Below, in pieces: positions 1 through 9,556 of a stretch of 58,140 nt of DNA (position 1 is its first letter; every line of letters starts with the position of its first letter). Both the position numbers and the translations under genes were made by a program. This DNA is from Aliicoccus persicus (GTDB lineage Bacteria > Bacillota > Bacilli > Staphylococcales > Salinicoccaceae), in assembly GCF_900110815.1 (NCBI RefSeq), contig NZ_FOIT01000004.1:97809-155948 (forward strand). The letters run 5' to 3'. Below the pieces are notes generated by a model, which did no database searches, was not told the DNA's origin, and saw only the letters and a program-made list of their open reading frames with translations.

Positions 1-120
1 AAATCCGTTTGCAAGCCCGTGAGCTCATCTCATAGTCCGTCAAATCCGTTTGCAAGCCCGTGAGCTCACCTGATAGTCCGTCAAATCCATCTGTACACCT
101 ATGAGCTCATCTCATAGTCC
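1..120. repeat. 41-bp tandem repeat array A (three units, truncated by window edge)
   Basis: Three head-to-tail copies of a 41-bp unit (about 1-40, 41-81, 82-120). The unit reads CAAATCCGTTTG, then a GTGAGCTCA-containing core, then CTCATAGTCCGT. The same unit occurs at 23961-24289, 51994-52340 and, inverted, 58014-58140. It lies just beyond the terminator of the RND gene. 41 is not a multiple of three and no reading frame runs through it. Function unknown. Confidence 0.9.
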
Positions 121-140
121 AGAATAACCTTCATCAACAC

Positions 141-188
141 AAAAACTGCCAGTTCACCTCATTCAAACAGGTGTGCTGGCAGTTTTTT
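141..188. terminator. Bidirectional Rho-independent terminator
   Basis: Inverted repeat ACTGCCAG / CTGGCAGT flanked by A-rich and T-rich tracts. It ends transcription of the leftward RND exporter gene and also reads as a terminator rightward. Confidence 0.8.
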
Positions 189-203
189 ATCTACTTAATC
201 GAT

Positions 204-3200
204 CTATTCATTCGGATAGCCGTATTCAGAACCGTTATTTTCTTGTTCTTTCTTCAATCTTAAGAATTCGCGTTTTGAAATGAGCTGGCCATCTGTTGTC
301 ATATATTTCTTATTAATATCTCTCGTTTCTTTATCGAGATAACTGTAAACAATTGGAATAATGAACAGCGTTAACAATGTACTTGTCGCAAGTCCACCGA
401 TAACAACGATACCCATCGGAGCGACCATCTCTTGTCCTTCACCGAGACCAAGCGCAATTGGTAACATACCCATAATTGTCGTAATCGCCGTAATCAAAAT
501 TGGGCGGAAACGGTTTTGAACGCTGACTTCGATCGCTTCATATGTGTCCATACCTTTCGCTTTTTGCTGTAGGATAAAGTCCACGAGTAAGATCGCGTTG
601 TTCACAATAATACCGATTAACAATACTGCACCGACCATCGCGATAACGCTGAGTGCATTTTGAGTGATGATGAGCGAAAGTGCAACCCCAATGAAAGCAA
701 GTGGTATTGTCATCAGTATTGCAATTGGTGCACGTAATGATTCAAATTGTGCTGCCATGACTAAGTACGTAAATATCACACCGAGAATGAGTAACAATGC
801 AATCTGCGGTAATGCGTCGAGTAATAATTCGACGTTTCCACCGACATTATATGTCGTATCATCGTGGAATTCATAGTCCTCGAGTATATTGTTTAATTCA
901 GTGTACGCATCATTTAAGACCATATCGCTGTCATACCAAACTGTAATCGAGCGGGCTTCACTGAGCGAATCACGTAAAATCATAGGCTCTGTCTCAACTT
1001 CTTCAAATGAGGCAATGTTAGCAAGTGCGATATATTCGCCTTCGTTATTCGGAATTAAAATGTTTCCGAAATTTTCTTCACTATCTAATATCGATTCTGG
1101 ATACTTGACGTTGATCGTTAAAAATTCACCGTCATGTTCCATCGTCGTTGCCGCAATACCGTTTGACGCATTGAAGAGTTGCATTGCAACTTGAGCCGGA
1201 ACGAATCCTTCTTCCATCGCATCCTCTTCGTCGATGATGATTTGTAATTCACTGTTTTCACCATCTGCTGAACTTTCAACAGCATTGAACGTTTCATCTT
1301 CTTCTAAAATGAGGTCAATAAGTTCCGCTTCTGTTTCATCCAAACGCTCACGGTTATCATCAGTTAATGTAAACGCGAGTGTATTCGGTTCTCCAAGACC
1401 TGCTTCCATCATTGGAGATACTGCAATATCTGCACTTGTGTCAGACTCAATGATGTCTTCTTCAAGTGCATCGATGACATCGAATGTGGATGCATCACGA
1501 TCATCAAATGGAACGAGCGTGACCATGATTTGACCAACATTCGCTTCTGTACCGAAGCCCATCATCGGGTTACCGCCAATCGTACTTAAATAACTGTCCA
1601 CATTTTCATTTTCTTTAATGATTTCTTCAATACCTTGAACTGTTTCAAATGTTTCATTCAGTAAGACACCTTGTTCTTTTTCTACAGTGACGATAAAGAC
1701 CCCTTCATCACTTTCAGGCATAAATTCCATCCCTTGGTTAGATACGCCCCAAATTCCCGCAACAAATACGAGCACCGCAAAGACTAATACAAGGAATCTA
1801 TGACGTAATGTGAAGCGCGTCATTTTACGCAGCGCTGACATTTGCGTCGACTCTTTTCGTGCAGCTTCGCTCATACCTTTAGGAACTTTCAAGAAACGGC
1901 TTGCGAGCATCGGTACGATCGTCAATGCAACAAAGAGTGACGAGAATAAACTAAAGACGATTGCGAGTGCAAGTGGTACAAACAATTGACTGATGATACC
2001 TGTAACGAATACAACAGGTAGGAATACAGATGCAGTTGTCAACGTTGCTGCGATTACTGCAGATGTAATTTCTTTTGTCCCATCTTTTGCTGCTTGCATG
2101 CGTGGTTTACCCATGGACATGTGCCTGTAAATATTCTCGATAACAATGACGGAGTTATCGATGAGCATACCAATACCGAGTGCTAATCCACCAAGCGTCA
2201 TCATATTGATTGAGAAATCAACGAAATAGAATAGGGCAAAGGTCGTCAATATTGAGAATGGAATTGCAAACCCAATAATGAGTGGTGCACGTACAGTTCT
2301 TAGGAATATGAACAGTACAAGCATCGCGAGTCCAGCCCCGCTAATCAGTGCCACATAAACACTGTCGATCGAATCTGTGATGTACTGACCTTCATCATAT
2401 ACAACAGCATAGTCAAAGTGATCGTATCGCTCATCTTCGAGCAATTCATCTAACTCTGAACGGAACTCACTGTTGACGAGTGCTGCATTCGCACCATCTT
2501 CTAGCATCATGTCGAGTTGCAATGCATCCACTTGATTTAATTGAGTAATGATTTCGTCTTCTTCACTGTTAAATGTAACTTCAGCAACATCATCTAGCGT
2601 CACTGACGTTACTTCGCCTTCTTCATCTGGCATTTCAAGCAGGACGATTTCACGAAGTTCTTCTATCGATTCAATATTTGCTGTCGTCCTAGTCGTGATT
2701 GTATAACCTTCCTCTTCATCGACAATCGTTCCAGCAGGTACGGATAAGTTTTTAGATGAAATTATATCTGATATATCTTGTTGTGATAATCCGTAGTTTT
2801 GTAATTCTGCTGTATCAAGCTCAACTAAAACTTCACGTGTTTCAAGACCAGAGATTGTAAGTGAAGCAACACCTTCAGTACGCTCTAACTGACGTGTAAT
2901 TTCAGTCAGGTCATTTTCAATTTGTAAATTGTCACTCAGTTCTGAGTTCATTGCCATCTGTAACGATGGGAACATCGTGATGTCGAACTCGATGAAGGCA
3001 GGATCATTCGCACCTTCTGGCAATTCAGCCGTTTCTAGAACATCTCGAACCTCGAGTTCAATATCACTGATCGTCATATCGAAGTTAAACTCTAGTATGA
3101 TCAGTGAAGTACCTTCTTGTGTTTGTGATTGTAAATTGTTTAAACCTGTGACAGAACTTAAGTCTTCTTCCAATGGTTCTGTAACGGTCTGTACGATTTC

Positions 3201-3371
3201 ATCTGGTGATGCACCAGGATAACTTGTTGCAACGACCGCAATCGGGGGATCAATATCTGGCATTAACTGCACAGGTAGTCGCGTCAATGAAACGACACTT
3301 AAAATAACGAGCATGGCCATGACGACAATGGTGAAAATCGGTCGTCTAATAGAAAACTGTGTAATATTCAA
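204..3371 (-). CDS. RND-family (HAE/SwrC-like) efflux transporter
   Basis: At 1055 aa it has the usual size and layout of the AcrB/SwrC-type RND superfamily. TM1 sits at the extreme N-terminus (MNITQFSIRRPIF), followed by an extracytoplasmic domain with PGASPDEI, a block of TM helices around residues 335-520, a second large loop, and a second TM block around 860-1010. Members use the proton motive force to export amphipathic compounds; Bacillus SwrC handles surfactin. No periplasmic adaptor or outer-membrane channel gene is present, as expected in a Gram-positive. It lies 19 nt downstream of a TetR gene on the same strand, so tetR and this gene probably form one autoregulated operon. The loops are strongly acidic, as is common in halotolerant species. 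The substrate cannot be inferred. Confidence 0.9.
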   Translation of the reverse strand: MNITQFSIRRPIFTIVVMAMLVILSVVSLTRLPVQLMPDIDPPIAVVATSYPGASPDEIVQTVTEPLEEDLSSVTGLNNLQSQTQEGTSLIILEFNFDMTISDIELEVRDVLETAELPEGANDPAFIEFDITMFPSLQMAMNSELSDNLQIENDLTEITRQLERTEGVASLTISGLETREVLVELDTAELQNYGLSQQDISDIISSKNLSVPAGTIVDEEEGYTITTRTTANIESIEELREIVLLEMPDEEGEVTSVTLDDVAEVTFNSEEDEIITQLNQVDALQLDMMLEDGANAALVNSEFRSELDELLEDERYDHFDYAVVYDEGQYITDSIDSVYVALISGAGLAMLVLFIFLRTVRAPLIIGFAIPFSILTTFALFYFVDFSINMMTLGGLALGIGMLIDNSVIVIENIYRHMSMGKPRMQAAKDGTKEITSAVIAATLTTASVFLPVVFVTGIISQLFVPLALAIVFSLFSSLFVALTIVPMLASRFLKVPKGMSEAARKESTQMSALRKMTRFTLRHRFLVLVFAVLVFVAGIWGVSNQGMEFMPESDEGVFIVTVEKEQGVLLNETFETVQGIEEIIKENENVDSYLSTIGGNPMMGFGTEANVGQIMVTLVPFDDRDASTFDVIDALEEDIIESDTSADIAVSPMMEAGLGEPNTLAFTLTDDNRERLDETEAELIDLILEEDETFNAVESSADGENSELQIIIDEEDAMEEGFVPAQVAMQLFNASNGIAATTMEHDGEFLTINVKYPESILDSEENFGNILIPNNEGEYIALANIASFEEVETEPMILRDSLSEARSITVWYDSDMVLNDAYTELNNILEDYEFHDDTTYNVGGNVELLLDALPQIALLLILGVIFTYLVMAAQFESLRAPIAILMTIPLAFIGVALSLIITQNALSVIAMVGAVLLIGIIVNNAILLVDFILQQKAKGMDTYEAIEVSVQNRFRPILITAITTIMGMLPIALGLGEGQEMVAPMGIVVIGGLATSTLLTLFIIPIVYSYLDKETRDINKKYMTTDGQLISKREFLRLKKEQENNGSEYGYPNE

Positions 3372-3390
3372 TTTGAAATCTCCTTATGTA

Positions 3391-3963
3391 TTATGAATTA
3401 AATACGCCTTTTACGTAGTAACGCATAAGCGTTCTGTAGCTGTGGAGGTACTCTGGGTTGTCGGATAGTAGCAAGTGCCCTTGGAAAAATCGAAGTAAAT
3501 CCGAAACTTTATAAAGTTCTTCCATCTGCTCTTCTGAATAACCAGATTCTCTTAACTTTTTGTCCGTAAACTTCTGAATGTAGTCATTAAATATAATTTC
3601 GACATTTTGTTCTTTTAAGGCACCTTCTAAAAATTTAATTGTTTCTGGATTTAGCGCTTCTGCAACAATTTTATTTTCCTTAAAAGTGCTATAGATACGC
3701 TCAATTGCCTCGTCGAATATATCAATCACATCATCATCAAAGTTCACTGTCTCAAGCATTTCATCGTAAATACGCTTGTTCTCTGCAATGAAAATTTTCG
3801 TAAATACTTCTTCTTTTGATTGATAATAATTGTAAAAGCTGCCCGTTGCCATGCCTGCTACTTCAGTGATTTTACTAATGCTGGCTGCTTTAAACCCAAC
3901 ATCAAAAAAAACACGATATGCAGCGTCATCAAGCACAGCGCGCTTATCTGTAATCTCCGTCAT
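3391..3963 (-). CDS. TetR/AcrR-family transcriptional regulator
   Basis: 190 aa with a TetR N-terminal helix-turn-helix at about residues 8-55: an A-x-R-V-F start, then KAASISKITEVAGMATGSFY and NYYQSKEEVF. The rest is a helical ligand-binding domain without recognisable residues. It is transcribed leftward into the RND exporter gene. A perfect 9-bp palindrome lies 11 bp upstream of the start codon, which strongly suggests autorepression. The ligand is unknown; it is probably a substrate of the pump. The start is the ATG at 3963, just behind an AAGGGA-like ribosome-binding site. Confidence 0.92.
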   Translation of the reverse strand: MTEITDKRAVLDDAAYRVFFDVGFKAASISKITEVAGMATGSFYNYYQSKEEVFTKIFIAENKRIYDEMLETVNFDDDVIDIFDEAIERIYSTFKENKIVAEALNPETIKFLEGALKEQNVEIIFNDYIQKFTDKKLRESGYSEEQMEELYKVSDLLRFFQGHLLLSDNPEYLHSYRTLMRYYVKGVFNS

Positions 3964-3973
3964 TATTCCCTTC

Positions 3974-4000
3974 TGAATGAATTGAAAAAATATTCATTCA
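3974..4000. promoter_or_regulatory. Probable TetR operator palindrome
   Basis: TGAATGAAT, 9 nt, then ATTCATTCA: a perfect 9+9 inverted repeat of 27 bp, typical in form for TetR-family operators. It lies between the divergent tetR and ABC-like genes, so it could control both. Confidence 0.75.
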
Positions 4001-4111
4001 TTATGCTATCACATCGGTTTAATCAGTTCAAAAAATATACACTTTCTTTTTATCGGCAAATGTAATGTGCGTTATAATAGATGAGGAATGTGGAATAAGG
4101 AGTATTTTTGA

Positions 4112-4981
4112 ATGCATAAAGTAGAAGTGAAAAAGGTAAGTTTTAAAGAAAAAAATGAACATCTACTCATCGATATAAATTTAAGTTTAGAGAGTGGATC
4201 AATCTATGGTTTGCTTGGAAAAGACGACCGCAGTTTTAGTCGTTTATTTGGCTTGATAGACGGTTATCAAAAACCAGATGGTAAAATCTTAATCGATGGC
4301 GAGACAGTGTTCGAGAATCGTGACGCTCGAGATAAAATTCATTATCAAAGCAATCAAGATTTCTCATTTGAAGCGAGAGAAATACGCTCACATTTTGAGT
4401 TGTTAAAGTCATATAACGAACATTTTGATATTGACTATGCCAATGCACTGCTCAGTGATTATGGTATTAAAGTGTCCAGAATGCTCAATTCTCTTAAGTA
4501 TGATGAGACACCGATCATCGATGCGATTGTTGCACTCGCATCAGGTAAACCCATCGTGTTGCTTGAAGGTATTCATCACAGAATGAAATCCGCAACGAGA
4601 GAGATATTTTATAAACATGTGGATGCGTATCGAAATGACTCTAGAATTATTGTCATCTCCTCATCTGAGTCAAGTGAAATCGAACATCTGCTTGACCACC
4701 TAATTATTTTTAAAGAAGGTGAAGTCATCGTTGATGAACCGGTGGAGATGATACAAAATAGAGGATTTCGAGTGACTGGGACAATCAATAACATACTGCA
4801 GATTTCTCAAGATAAGAAAATCATCCACGAAGAACATTTGGGTGAAGTAAAATCTGTCATCATGCTCGGTGGCATGACTGAGCGTGACAAAGCATACATC
4901 GAACGTAATCGTGCGTACTATTCTCCACTTAAAATTCATGAGCTATACGAATATATGGTTGGGGGTGCGACACATGAGTAA
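4112..4981 (+). CDS. Degenerate ABC-type ATPase (pseudo-ATPase) subunit
   Basis: 289 aa with the overall layout of an ABC transporter ATP-binding protein: beta strands, IYGLLG before the P-loop, LLDHLIIFKEGEV near the D/H-loop region, and an accessory C-terminal domain. The catalytic motifs are lost. The Walker A segment reads GLLGKDDRSFS at 33-43, with Phe42 where the invariant Lys should be. The signature LSGGQ aligns with SLKYD. Walker B is VLLEG at 149-153, lacking both the Asp and the catalytic Glu. The reading frame is intact and well coded, so it looks selected rather than decayed. An AAGGAG site precedes the ATG. It overlaps the next gene by 8 bp, implying translational coupling. A -10 TATAAT lies at 4073-4078. 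Confidence 0.75.
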   Translation: MHKVEVKKVSFKEKNEHLLIDINLSLESGSIYGLLGKDDRSFSRLFGLIDGYQKPDGKILIDGETVFENRDARDKIHYQSNQDFSFEAREIRSHFELLKSYNEHFDIDYANALLSDYGIKVSRMLNSLKYDETPIIDAIVALASGKPIVLLEGIHHRMKSATREIFYKHVDAYRNDSRIIVISSSESSEIEHLLDHLIIFKEGEVIVDEPVEMIQNRGFRVTGTINNILQISQDKKIIHEEHLGEVKSVIMLGGMTERDKAYIERNRAYYSPLKIHELYEYMVGGATHE

Positions 4982-5603
4982 ATCTAGAGAAAGACAGGCT
5001 AGTGTCGAACTGATACAAAATCAAATGATTCTTATGTTGCTCATGGTAGGCGTGATTTCTCTAGTCATGTTGTTATATGGTATTTTTAATGATGGTGAAG
5101 CAGTTGCGCCATACGTCGAAACGACGCTGAGAATCACAGCGCTGTTTGCACTCATATTTGGTATCTTATTGCCGAAAAAGTTAGGAAGTATGAAGCGACT
5201 ATATCAACTGGGGTTACTGCGCATGGATATTTTCAAGACATACATCTATGTCGCGTTGCTATTTGTTCTGAACACAGTAACGCTTATTTTATTCATCGGT
5301 GTTTTCATCAACCTATTACCGATTCTAAATGCCTTAAATTCATCGTTAACAACGGAGACAATCATTGCAATACTGGCAGGGATTCTATACATCTTCGGTC
5401 TCTATGTGGCCGGTGTTGTGTTGACAATCACGATAAAAACCAACACGTTGTATTTTGTACTCACTTTGATTGGGATTGCTTTAACGCTGCAACCATTGAT
5501 ATCACTTTCAACAAATATATTAGTATTGATAGCACCGATTATTTTAATTGTCGTGACACTCGGTTTACTCTATGTGACGCTTAGCCGTTACATCATTAAA
5601 TAA
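4974..5603 (+). CDS. Membrane protein, partner of the degenerate ABC subunit
   Basis: 209 aa and very hydrophobic, with about six predicted TM segments at roughly residues 18-36, 52-70, 88-112, 130-155, 158-178 and 182-203. I chose the ATG at 4974 because it overlaps the stop of the preceding gene and has a GGTTGGGGG ribosome-binding region; an in-frame ATG at 4884 would place 30 codons inside the upstream gene. It looks like an ABC-2-type permease without recognisable family motifs. Gene order and coupling suggest a complex with the degenerate ATPase. Substrate and function are unknown. Confidence 0.7.
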   Translation: MSKSRERQASVELIQNQMILMLLMVGVISLVMLLYGIFNDGEAVAPYVETTLRITALFALIFGILLPKKLGSMKRLYQLGLLRMDIFKTYIYVALLFVLNTVTLILFIGVFINLLPILNALNSSLTTETIIAILAGILYIFGLYVAGVVLTITIKTNTLYFVLTLIGIALTLQPLISLSTNILVLIAPIILIVVTLGLLYVTLSRYIIK

Positions 5604-5645
5604 ACGAGTCAATATGATAGTATAGAAATGAGTGGAGGTACTCAC

Positions 5646-6941
5646 ATGACTGCATATAAGGATAGACAGCTCGTCGAAGAAAAAGTATTTAAAGACCCTG
5701 TGCACAGGTATATCCATGTGCGAGACCAAGTGATATGGGACCTGATAAAAACACCGGAATTTCAGCGCTTACGTCGTATCAAACAATTGGGAACGCTGTA
5801 TTTGGCATTCCATTCTGCGGAACATTCAAGATTTAATCATTCTCTTGGCGTTTACGAAATTGTCAGAAGGATGATTGAAAACTTTAGAGAGTATGAGGAA
5901 TGGGATGAGAGTGACCGATTGCTCGTATTATGTGCAGCACTGTTACATGACTTGGGTCACGGTCCATTTTCACATAGCTTTGAGAAAATTTTTGATATTG
6001 ATCATGAGGATTTTACACGTAAAATTATATATGGAAATACAGAAGTAAACCGTGTGTTAAAACGCGTGAGCACTGATTTTCCACTGCAAGTTGGACAAGT
6101 GATTGATAAGTCACACCCGAACAAACTTGTTGTCAGCATGATCTCATCGCAAATTGATGCAGATCGCATGGACTATTTACAGCGTGATTCCTACTACACA
6201 GGTGTGAGTTATGGTACGTTTGATATGGAACGTATCTTACGCGTCATGCGACCGGGTAAGGACGAAGTCATCATTAAAGAGAGCGGCATGCATGCGGTTG
6301 AAGATTACTTGATGAGTCGCTATCAAATGTATTGGCAAGTCTACTTCCACCCCGTATCACGCGGTGGAGAAGTGCTCTTAAACCGTGCACTTAAACGTGC
6401 GAAAAATTTGTACGAACAAGGGTATGTGTTCAAGCAAGCACCAAAATATTTAATCCCATTTTTTGAGAATCATATCGAAGTGGAAGACTATGTAAGGCTT
6501 GATGAGACGGTGATGAACTTCTATCTACAAGAGTGGATTCAGGAGTCAGATGAAATACTGAGCGATCTATCACATCGCTTCGTCAACCGTGATCTGTTTA
6601 AACACATCCCATTTGATGGTTCCATGCTGACCTTCGGTGAGCTTACGGAACTATTCGAAGCGGCAGGCATCAATTCTGAGTACTATCTATTCAGTGATTC
6701 ATATAGTGATTTGCCGTACGATTATGACAGACCTGAAGCGCGCAACAAGCGAAGGCCGATTCATCTGTTGAAACCCAATGGCCAGATTCACGAGATCAGT
6801 TCGCAGTCGACAATTATTCATAGCATTACAGGGCTTCACCGCAACGATTCGAAGTTGTATTTCCCGAAGGATAAAATTAATGATATTAAAGATTTGGAAA
6901 TTAAAGGTGATATCATCAACTTATTAAATGAATTGGGGTAA
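5646..6941 (+). CDS. ywfO: HD-domain phosphohydrolase, YwfO family
   Basis: 431 aa, close to the size of Bacillus YwfO. HD superfamily metal-binding residues are visible: RFNHSLG (His65), LLHDLGHGPFSH (His101-Asp102, His105), and SSQIDADRMDYL (second Asp, about residue 178). The family resembles dNTPase/(p)ppGpp-type phosphohydrolases, so a nucleotide substrate is likely but not proven. A strong AGTGGAGGT ribosome-binding site at 5631-5638 selects the ATG at 5646 over one six codons upstream. It is followed 5 bp later by ywhD, giving a two-gene operon that ends at a terminator. Confidence 0.88.
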   Translation: MTAYKDRQLVEEKVFKDPVHRYIHVRDQVIWDLIKTPEFQRLRRIKQLGTLYLAFHSAEHSRFNHSLGVYEIVRRMIENFREYEEWDESDRLLVLCAALLHDLGHGPFSHSFEKIFDIDHEDFTRKIIYGNTEVNRVLKRVSTDFPLQVGQVIDKSHPNKLVVSMISSQIDADRMDYLQRDSYYTGVSYGTFDMERILRVMRPGKDEVIIKESGMHAVEDYLMSRYQMYWQVYFHPVSRGGEVLLNRALKRAKNLYEQGYVFKQAPKYLIPFFENHIEVEDYVRLDETVMNFYLQEWIQESDEILSDLSHRFVNRDLFKHIPFDGSMLTFGELTELFEAAGINSEYYLFSDSYSDLPYDYDRPEARNKRRPIHLLKPNGQIHEISSQSTIIHSITGLHRNDSKLYFPKDKINDIKDLEIKGDIINLLNELG

Positions 6942-6946
6942 TATAA

Positions 6947-7450
6947 ATGGTTAAATTTAACATTATAAAAAACGATCCACTCGATGGACATAAAGGTGTA
7001 AACGCAGGCTCAATTAGTTTAGAGAACGTTGCACCGCTATATATAGATATTAATACAGGCGAGACATTTATCGACTTAGGTGGACTTCATGCACGTGCGG
7101 ATGTTGAGACCCGCGTGAAATGGGTGACCGATAAAAGTATTCCAGAAGGCGAGGGTGCCCGCGAGTTCTTTTTAGTGTGGGTTATGGTAGAACGCACGAA
7201 AATCGGTCCTGTCTACCAAGGTGTTACATCGTGTTATCAGATGATTAATAAAGAGAAAAAACGTGGATACAAGCTCATGCATGAACACGTCAATGCACTC
7301 GATAAATCTATGAAGGGCATCGTTGATGTTTCAAACATGGATACGAAATCGAAAGGCTACTTGAAGAAGTTTTTAATGAACCACAACGAAGAGATGTGGA
7401 AGAATTCTAAAGCATTACAAGAAGCACTGGAAGATGCAGAAGAAGTTTAA
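6947..7450 (+). CDS. ywhD: YwhD family protein
   Basis: 167 aa and colinear with Bacillus YwhD: FNIIKNDPLDGHKG at the start, then GAGSISL-like NAGSISLENVAP, FLVWVMVER, GVTSCYQM, and a C-terminal LMNHNEEMW. It is probably cytoplasmic, with no TM or signal peptide. The family has no established biochemical function. It sits directly downstream of ywfO and upstream of ywiB and argS, a neighbourhood also seen in Bacillus. It is likely translated from the same mRNA as ywfO. Confidence 0.88.
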   Translation: MVKFNIIKNDPLDGHKGVNAGSISLENVAPLYIDINTGETFIDLGGLHARADVETRVKWVTDKSIPEGEGAREFFLVWVMVERTKIGPVYQGVTSCYQMINKEKKRGYKLMHEHVNALDKSMKGIVDVSNMDTKSKGYLKKFLMNHNEEMWKNSKALQEALEDAEEV

Positions 7451-7452
7451 AT

Positions 7453-7475
7453 AGACGACCAAGTGTCGTCTTTTC
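7453..7475 (+). terminator. Rho-independent terminator after ywhD
   Basis: AGACGAC, 5-nt loop, GTCGTCT, followed by a T-rich run. It separates ywfO-ywhD from ywiB-argS. Confidence 0.75.
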
Positions 7476-7478
7476 TTA

Positions 7479-7487
7479 TGGTATAAT
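7479..7487 (+). promoter_or_regulatory. Extended -10 element upstream of ywiB
   Basis: TGGTATAAT matches the extended -10 consensus TGnTATAAT. It lies 29 bp before the ywiB start and just after the terminator. No clear -35 is seen. Confidence 0.5.
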
Positions 7488-7515
7488 TTAGCTATTATTT
7501 TAGGTGGGAGAGCAT

Positions 7516-7905
7516 ATGGAAACACAGTACCGATTATCACAAACCGTGCGTGGACAAGGACCGGTAAAAAGGTTTTCGGCAGATATCATGGTAGAAGTCA
7601 TCGAAAAAAAAGATGTTTACTTAAGATATAAAGAGAATCTAGATGAACACGAGCTAGACGTTGTGATGCGCATCGGAGATGGTGATGTTCGATTATCGCG
7701 TCGCGGTATTATTCAGATGAATTTTCATTTTATACCTGGCGTGTACACGGATACTTTTTACGAATCACCGGCAGGACGCCATCATTTTAAATTATTCACG
7801 AAACAATTGAAGGTTGAAGCTGATCGCGTGGAGATTGAATATGAACTATATGAAAACGATGAGAACATCGGTCATTACTTATACATAATAGAAAAGAGTG
7901 GTTAG
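7516..7905 (+). CDS. ywiB: YwiB family protein (DUF1934, lipocalin-like beta barrel)
   Basis: 129 aa and beta-rich, matching the YwiB pattern: [10 protein letters not shown], then [26 protein letters not shown], and a C-terminal [14 protein letters not shown]. In Bacillus the homologue sits immediately upstream of argS, as here. I chose the ATG at 7516, placed behind AGGTGGGAG, over the GTG at 7504. The stop is one base before the argS start codon, so the two are translationally linked. The function of the family is not established. Confidence 0.85.
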   Translation: METQYRLSQTVRGQGPVKRFSADIMVEVIEKKDVYLRYKENLDEHELDVVMRIGDGDVRLSRRGIIQMNFHFIPGVYTDTFYESPAGRHHFKLFTKQLKVEADRVEIEYELYENDENIGHYLYIIEKSG

Positions 7906-7906
7906 T

Positions 7907-9553
7907 ATGGATCTTAAAGATCAATTAAGGGTTGTCATTAAAGAAGCAATTATTAAAGCAGGAATTACAGAAGAAGTACCAGATATCAAAGTGGAAATTC
8001 CGAAGGATACGAGCAATGGAGATTTCTCTACGAACATAGCGATGGTTTTAACTAAAATCGCGCGTTCAAATCCACACGATATTGCAACGCGTGTCATTGA
8101 GAATCTTGATTTAGAGAAAGGTGATATAGACAGTGTCGATATCGCTGGACCGGGTTTTATCAACTTTAAAATGAAGACGGGTTCTCTCACTTCTATCATT
8201 ACGAAGGTGCTCGAAAAAGGGGAAAATTATGGACGCACGACGCATGACGTGCCACAGAAAATTCTGTTAGAGTTTGTCAGTGCGAACCCGACAGGAGATC
8301 TCACGATGGCACATGGGCGTCATGCAAGTTTTGGTGATACACTAGCAAACATTTTAGACGCAGCAGGTCATAATGTGACACGTGAATATTATGTCAATGA
8401 TGCAGGGAAACAAATCGAAAATTTAGCACGTTCGATTGAAGCACGATATTTCCAAGCACTCGGTGAAGAACGCGATATTCCAGAAGACGGTTATCACGGT
8501 AAAGATGTCATTACGCTAGCAACAGAACTCGTAGAAACCCATCCGGAGTTAAAAAATATGGATGAAGACGAACGTATTCGAACACTTCGTGATATCGGTG
8601 TGACGTTTGAAATGGACAAGCTTAAGAAAGACTTAGAAGACTTCAATGTGCGCTTTGACAATTGGACACGTGAGACTCGACTATATGAAGAAAACAAAGT
8701 AGAAGTAGCGTTAGAATTACTCACTGAACGTGGCCATACATACGAAGAAGATGGTGCACTTTGGTTAAGAACAACAGAATTTGGTGACGATAAAGACCGC
8801 GTATTAAAGAAGAGTGACGGATCATATACGTATTTAATGCCAGACATCGCATATCACTTTGATAAGTTAAATCGTGGTTATGATCAGCTCATTAACCTGT
8901 TCGGTGCGGACCACCATGGTTATGTGAACCGATTAAAAGCGTCGGTTGCAGCGCTTGGATTTAACCCAGAAATGTTAGAAATTCAAATTATGCAAATCGT
9001 TCGTTTGATTAAAGACGGTGAAGAAGTGCGCATGAGTAAGCGTTCTGGTAAATCTGTGACGATGCGCGACCTAATGGAAGAAGTCGGTGTAGATGCTGCA
9101 CGCTATTTCTTAGCGATGCGTAGTTCAGACACACACTTTGATTTCGACTTAACGCTCGCTCAATCTGAAACGAGCGACAACCCTGTGTATTATGCACAAT
9201 ATGCGCATGCACGCATCTGTTCAATTTTAAGAAAAGCTGAAGAGGAGAACGTTGACTTTAATCAAGATGTTAACTTAGATGTGATTGAAGCGGAAGCGGC
9301 ACTGAACTTGTTAAAAGCCGTTGCGGAATTTCCGAATACTATTACAGGTGCAGCAAACAAACGCGCACCACAACGCTTAACTAATTACATTCAAGATGTC
9401 GCAAGTTTGTTCCACAAATTCTATAATGCAGTGAAAATAATGACAGCAGATGAAGATGTCAAACTGGCGTATTTACAACTCATTTCAGCAGTAAGAATCA
9501 CTTTGAACAACGCACTCAACCTGGTCGGTGTCAATGCACCAGAAAGGATGTAA
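7907..9553 (+). CDS. argS: Arginyl-tRNA synthetase
   Basis: 548 aa, colinear with Bacillus and Staphylococcus ArgRS. It has the N-terminal Arg-tRNA synthetase domain, the class I catalytic core ([11 protein letters not shown] at about 121, [30 protein letters not shown]), the KMSKS equivalent [10 protein letters not shown] at about 370, and a C-terminal DALR anticodon-binding domain ending [12 protein letters not shown]. It charges tRNA-Arg with arginine using ATP. The HIGH loop is unusual: TMAHGRHA replaces the usual HLGHARxA, so the first His and the Gly of HIGH are changed. The ATG at 7907 is preferred to a GTG three codons earlier. The iron-type binding protein gene follows after 3 bp. 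Confidence 0.97.
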   Translation: MDLKDQLRVVIKEAIIKAGITEEVPDIKVEIPKDTSNGDFSTNIAMVLTKIARSNPHDIATRVIENLDLEKGDIDSVDIAGPGFINFKMKTGSLTSIITKVLEKGENYGRTTHDVPQKILLEFVSANPTGDLTMAHGRHASFGDTLANILDAAGHNVTREYYVNDAGKQIENLARSIEARYFQALGEERDIPEDGYHGKDVITLATELVETHPELKNMDEDERIRTLRDIGVTFEMDKLKKDLEDFNVRFDNWTRETRLYEENKVEVALELLTERGHTYEEDGALWLRTTEFGDDKDRVLKKSDGSYTYLMPDIAYHFDKLNRGYDQLINLFGADHHGYVNRLKASVAALGFNPEMLEIQIMQIVRLIKDGEEVRMSKRSGKSVTMRDLMEEVGVDAARYFLAMRSSDTHFDFDLTLAQSETSDNPVYYAQYAHARICSILRKAEEENVDFNQDVNLDVIEAEAALNLLKAVAEFPNTITGAANKRAPQRLTNYIQDVASLFHKFYNAVKIMTADEDVKLAYLQLISAVRITLNNALNLVGVNAPERM

Positions 9554-9556
9554 TGG

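Noticed and set aside
4884..4973. N-terminal extension of the membrane partner of the pseudo-ABC protein
   Set aside because: It lies wholly inside the upstream gene; the ATG at 4974 has a ribosome-binding site and the typical overlap.
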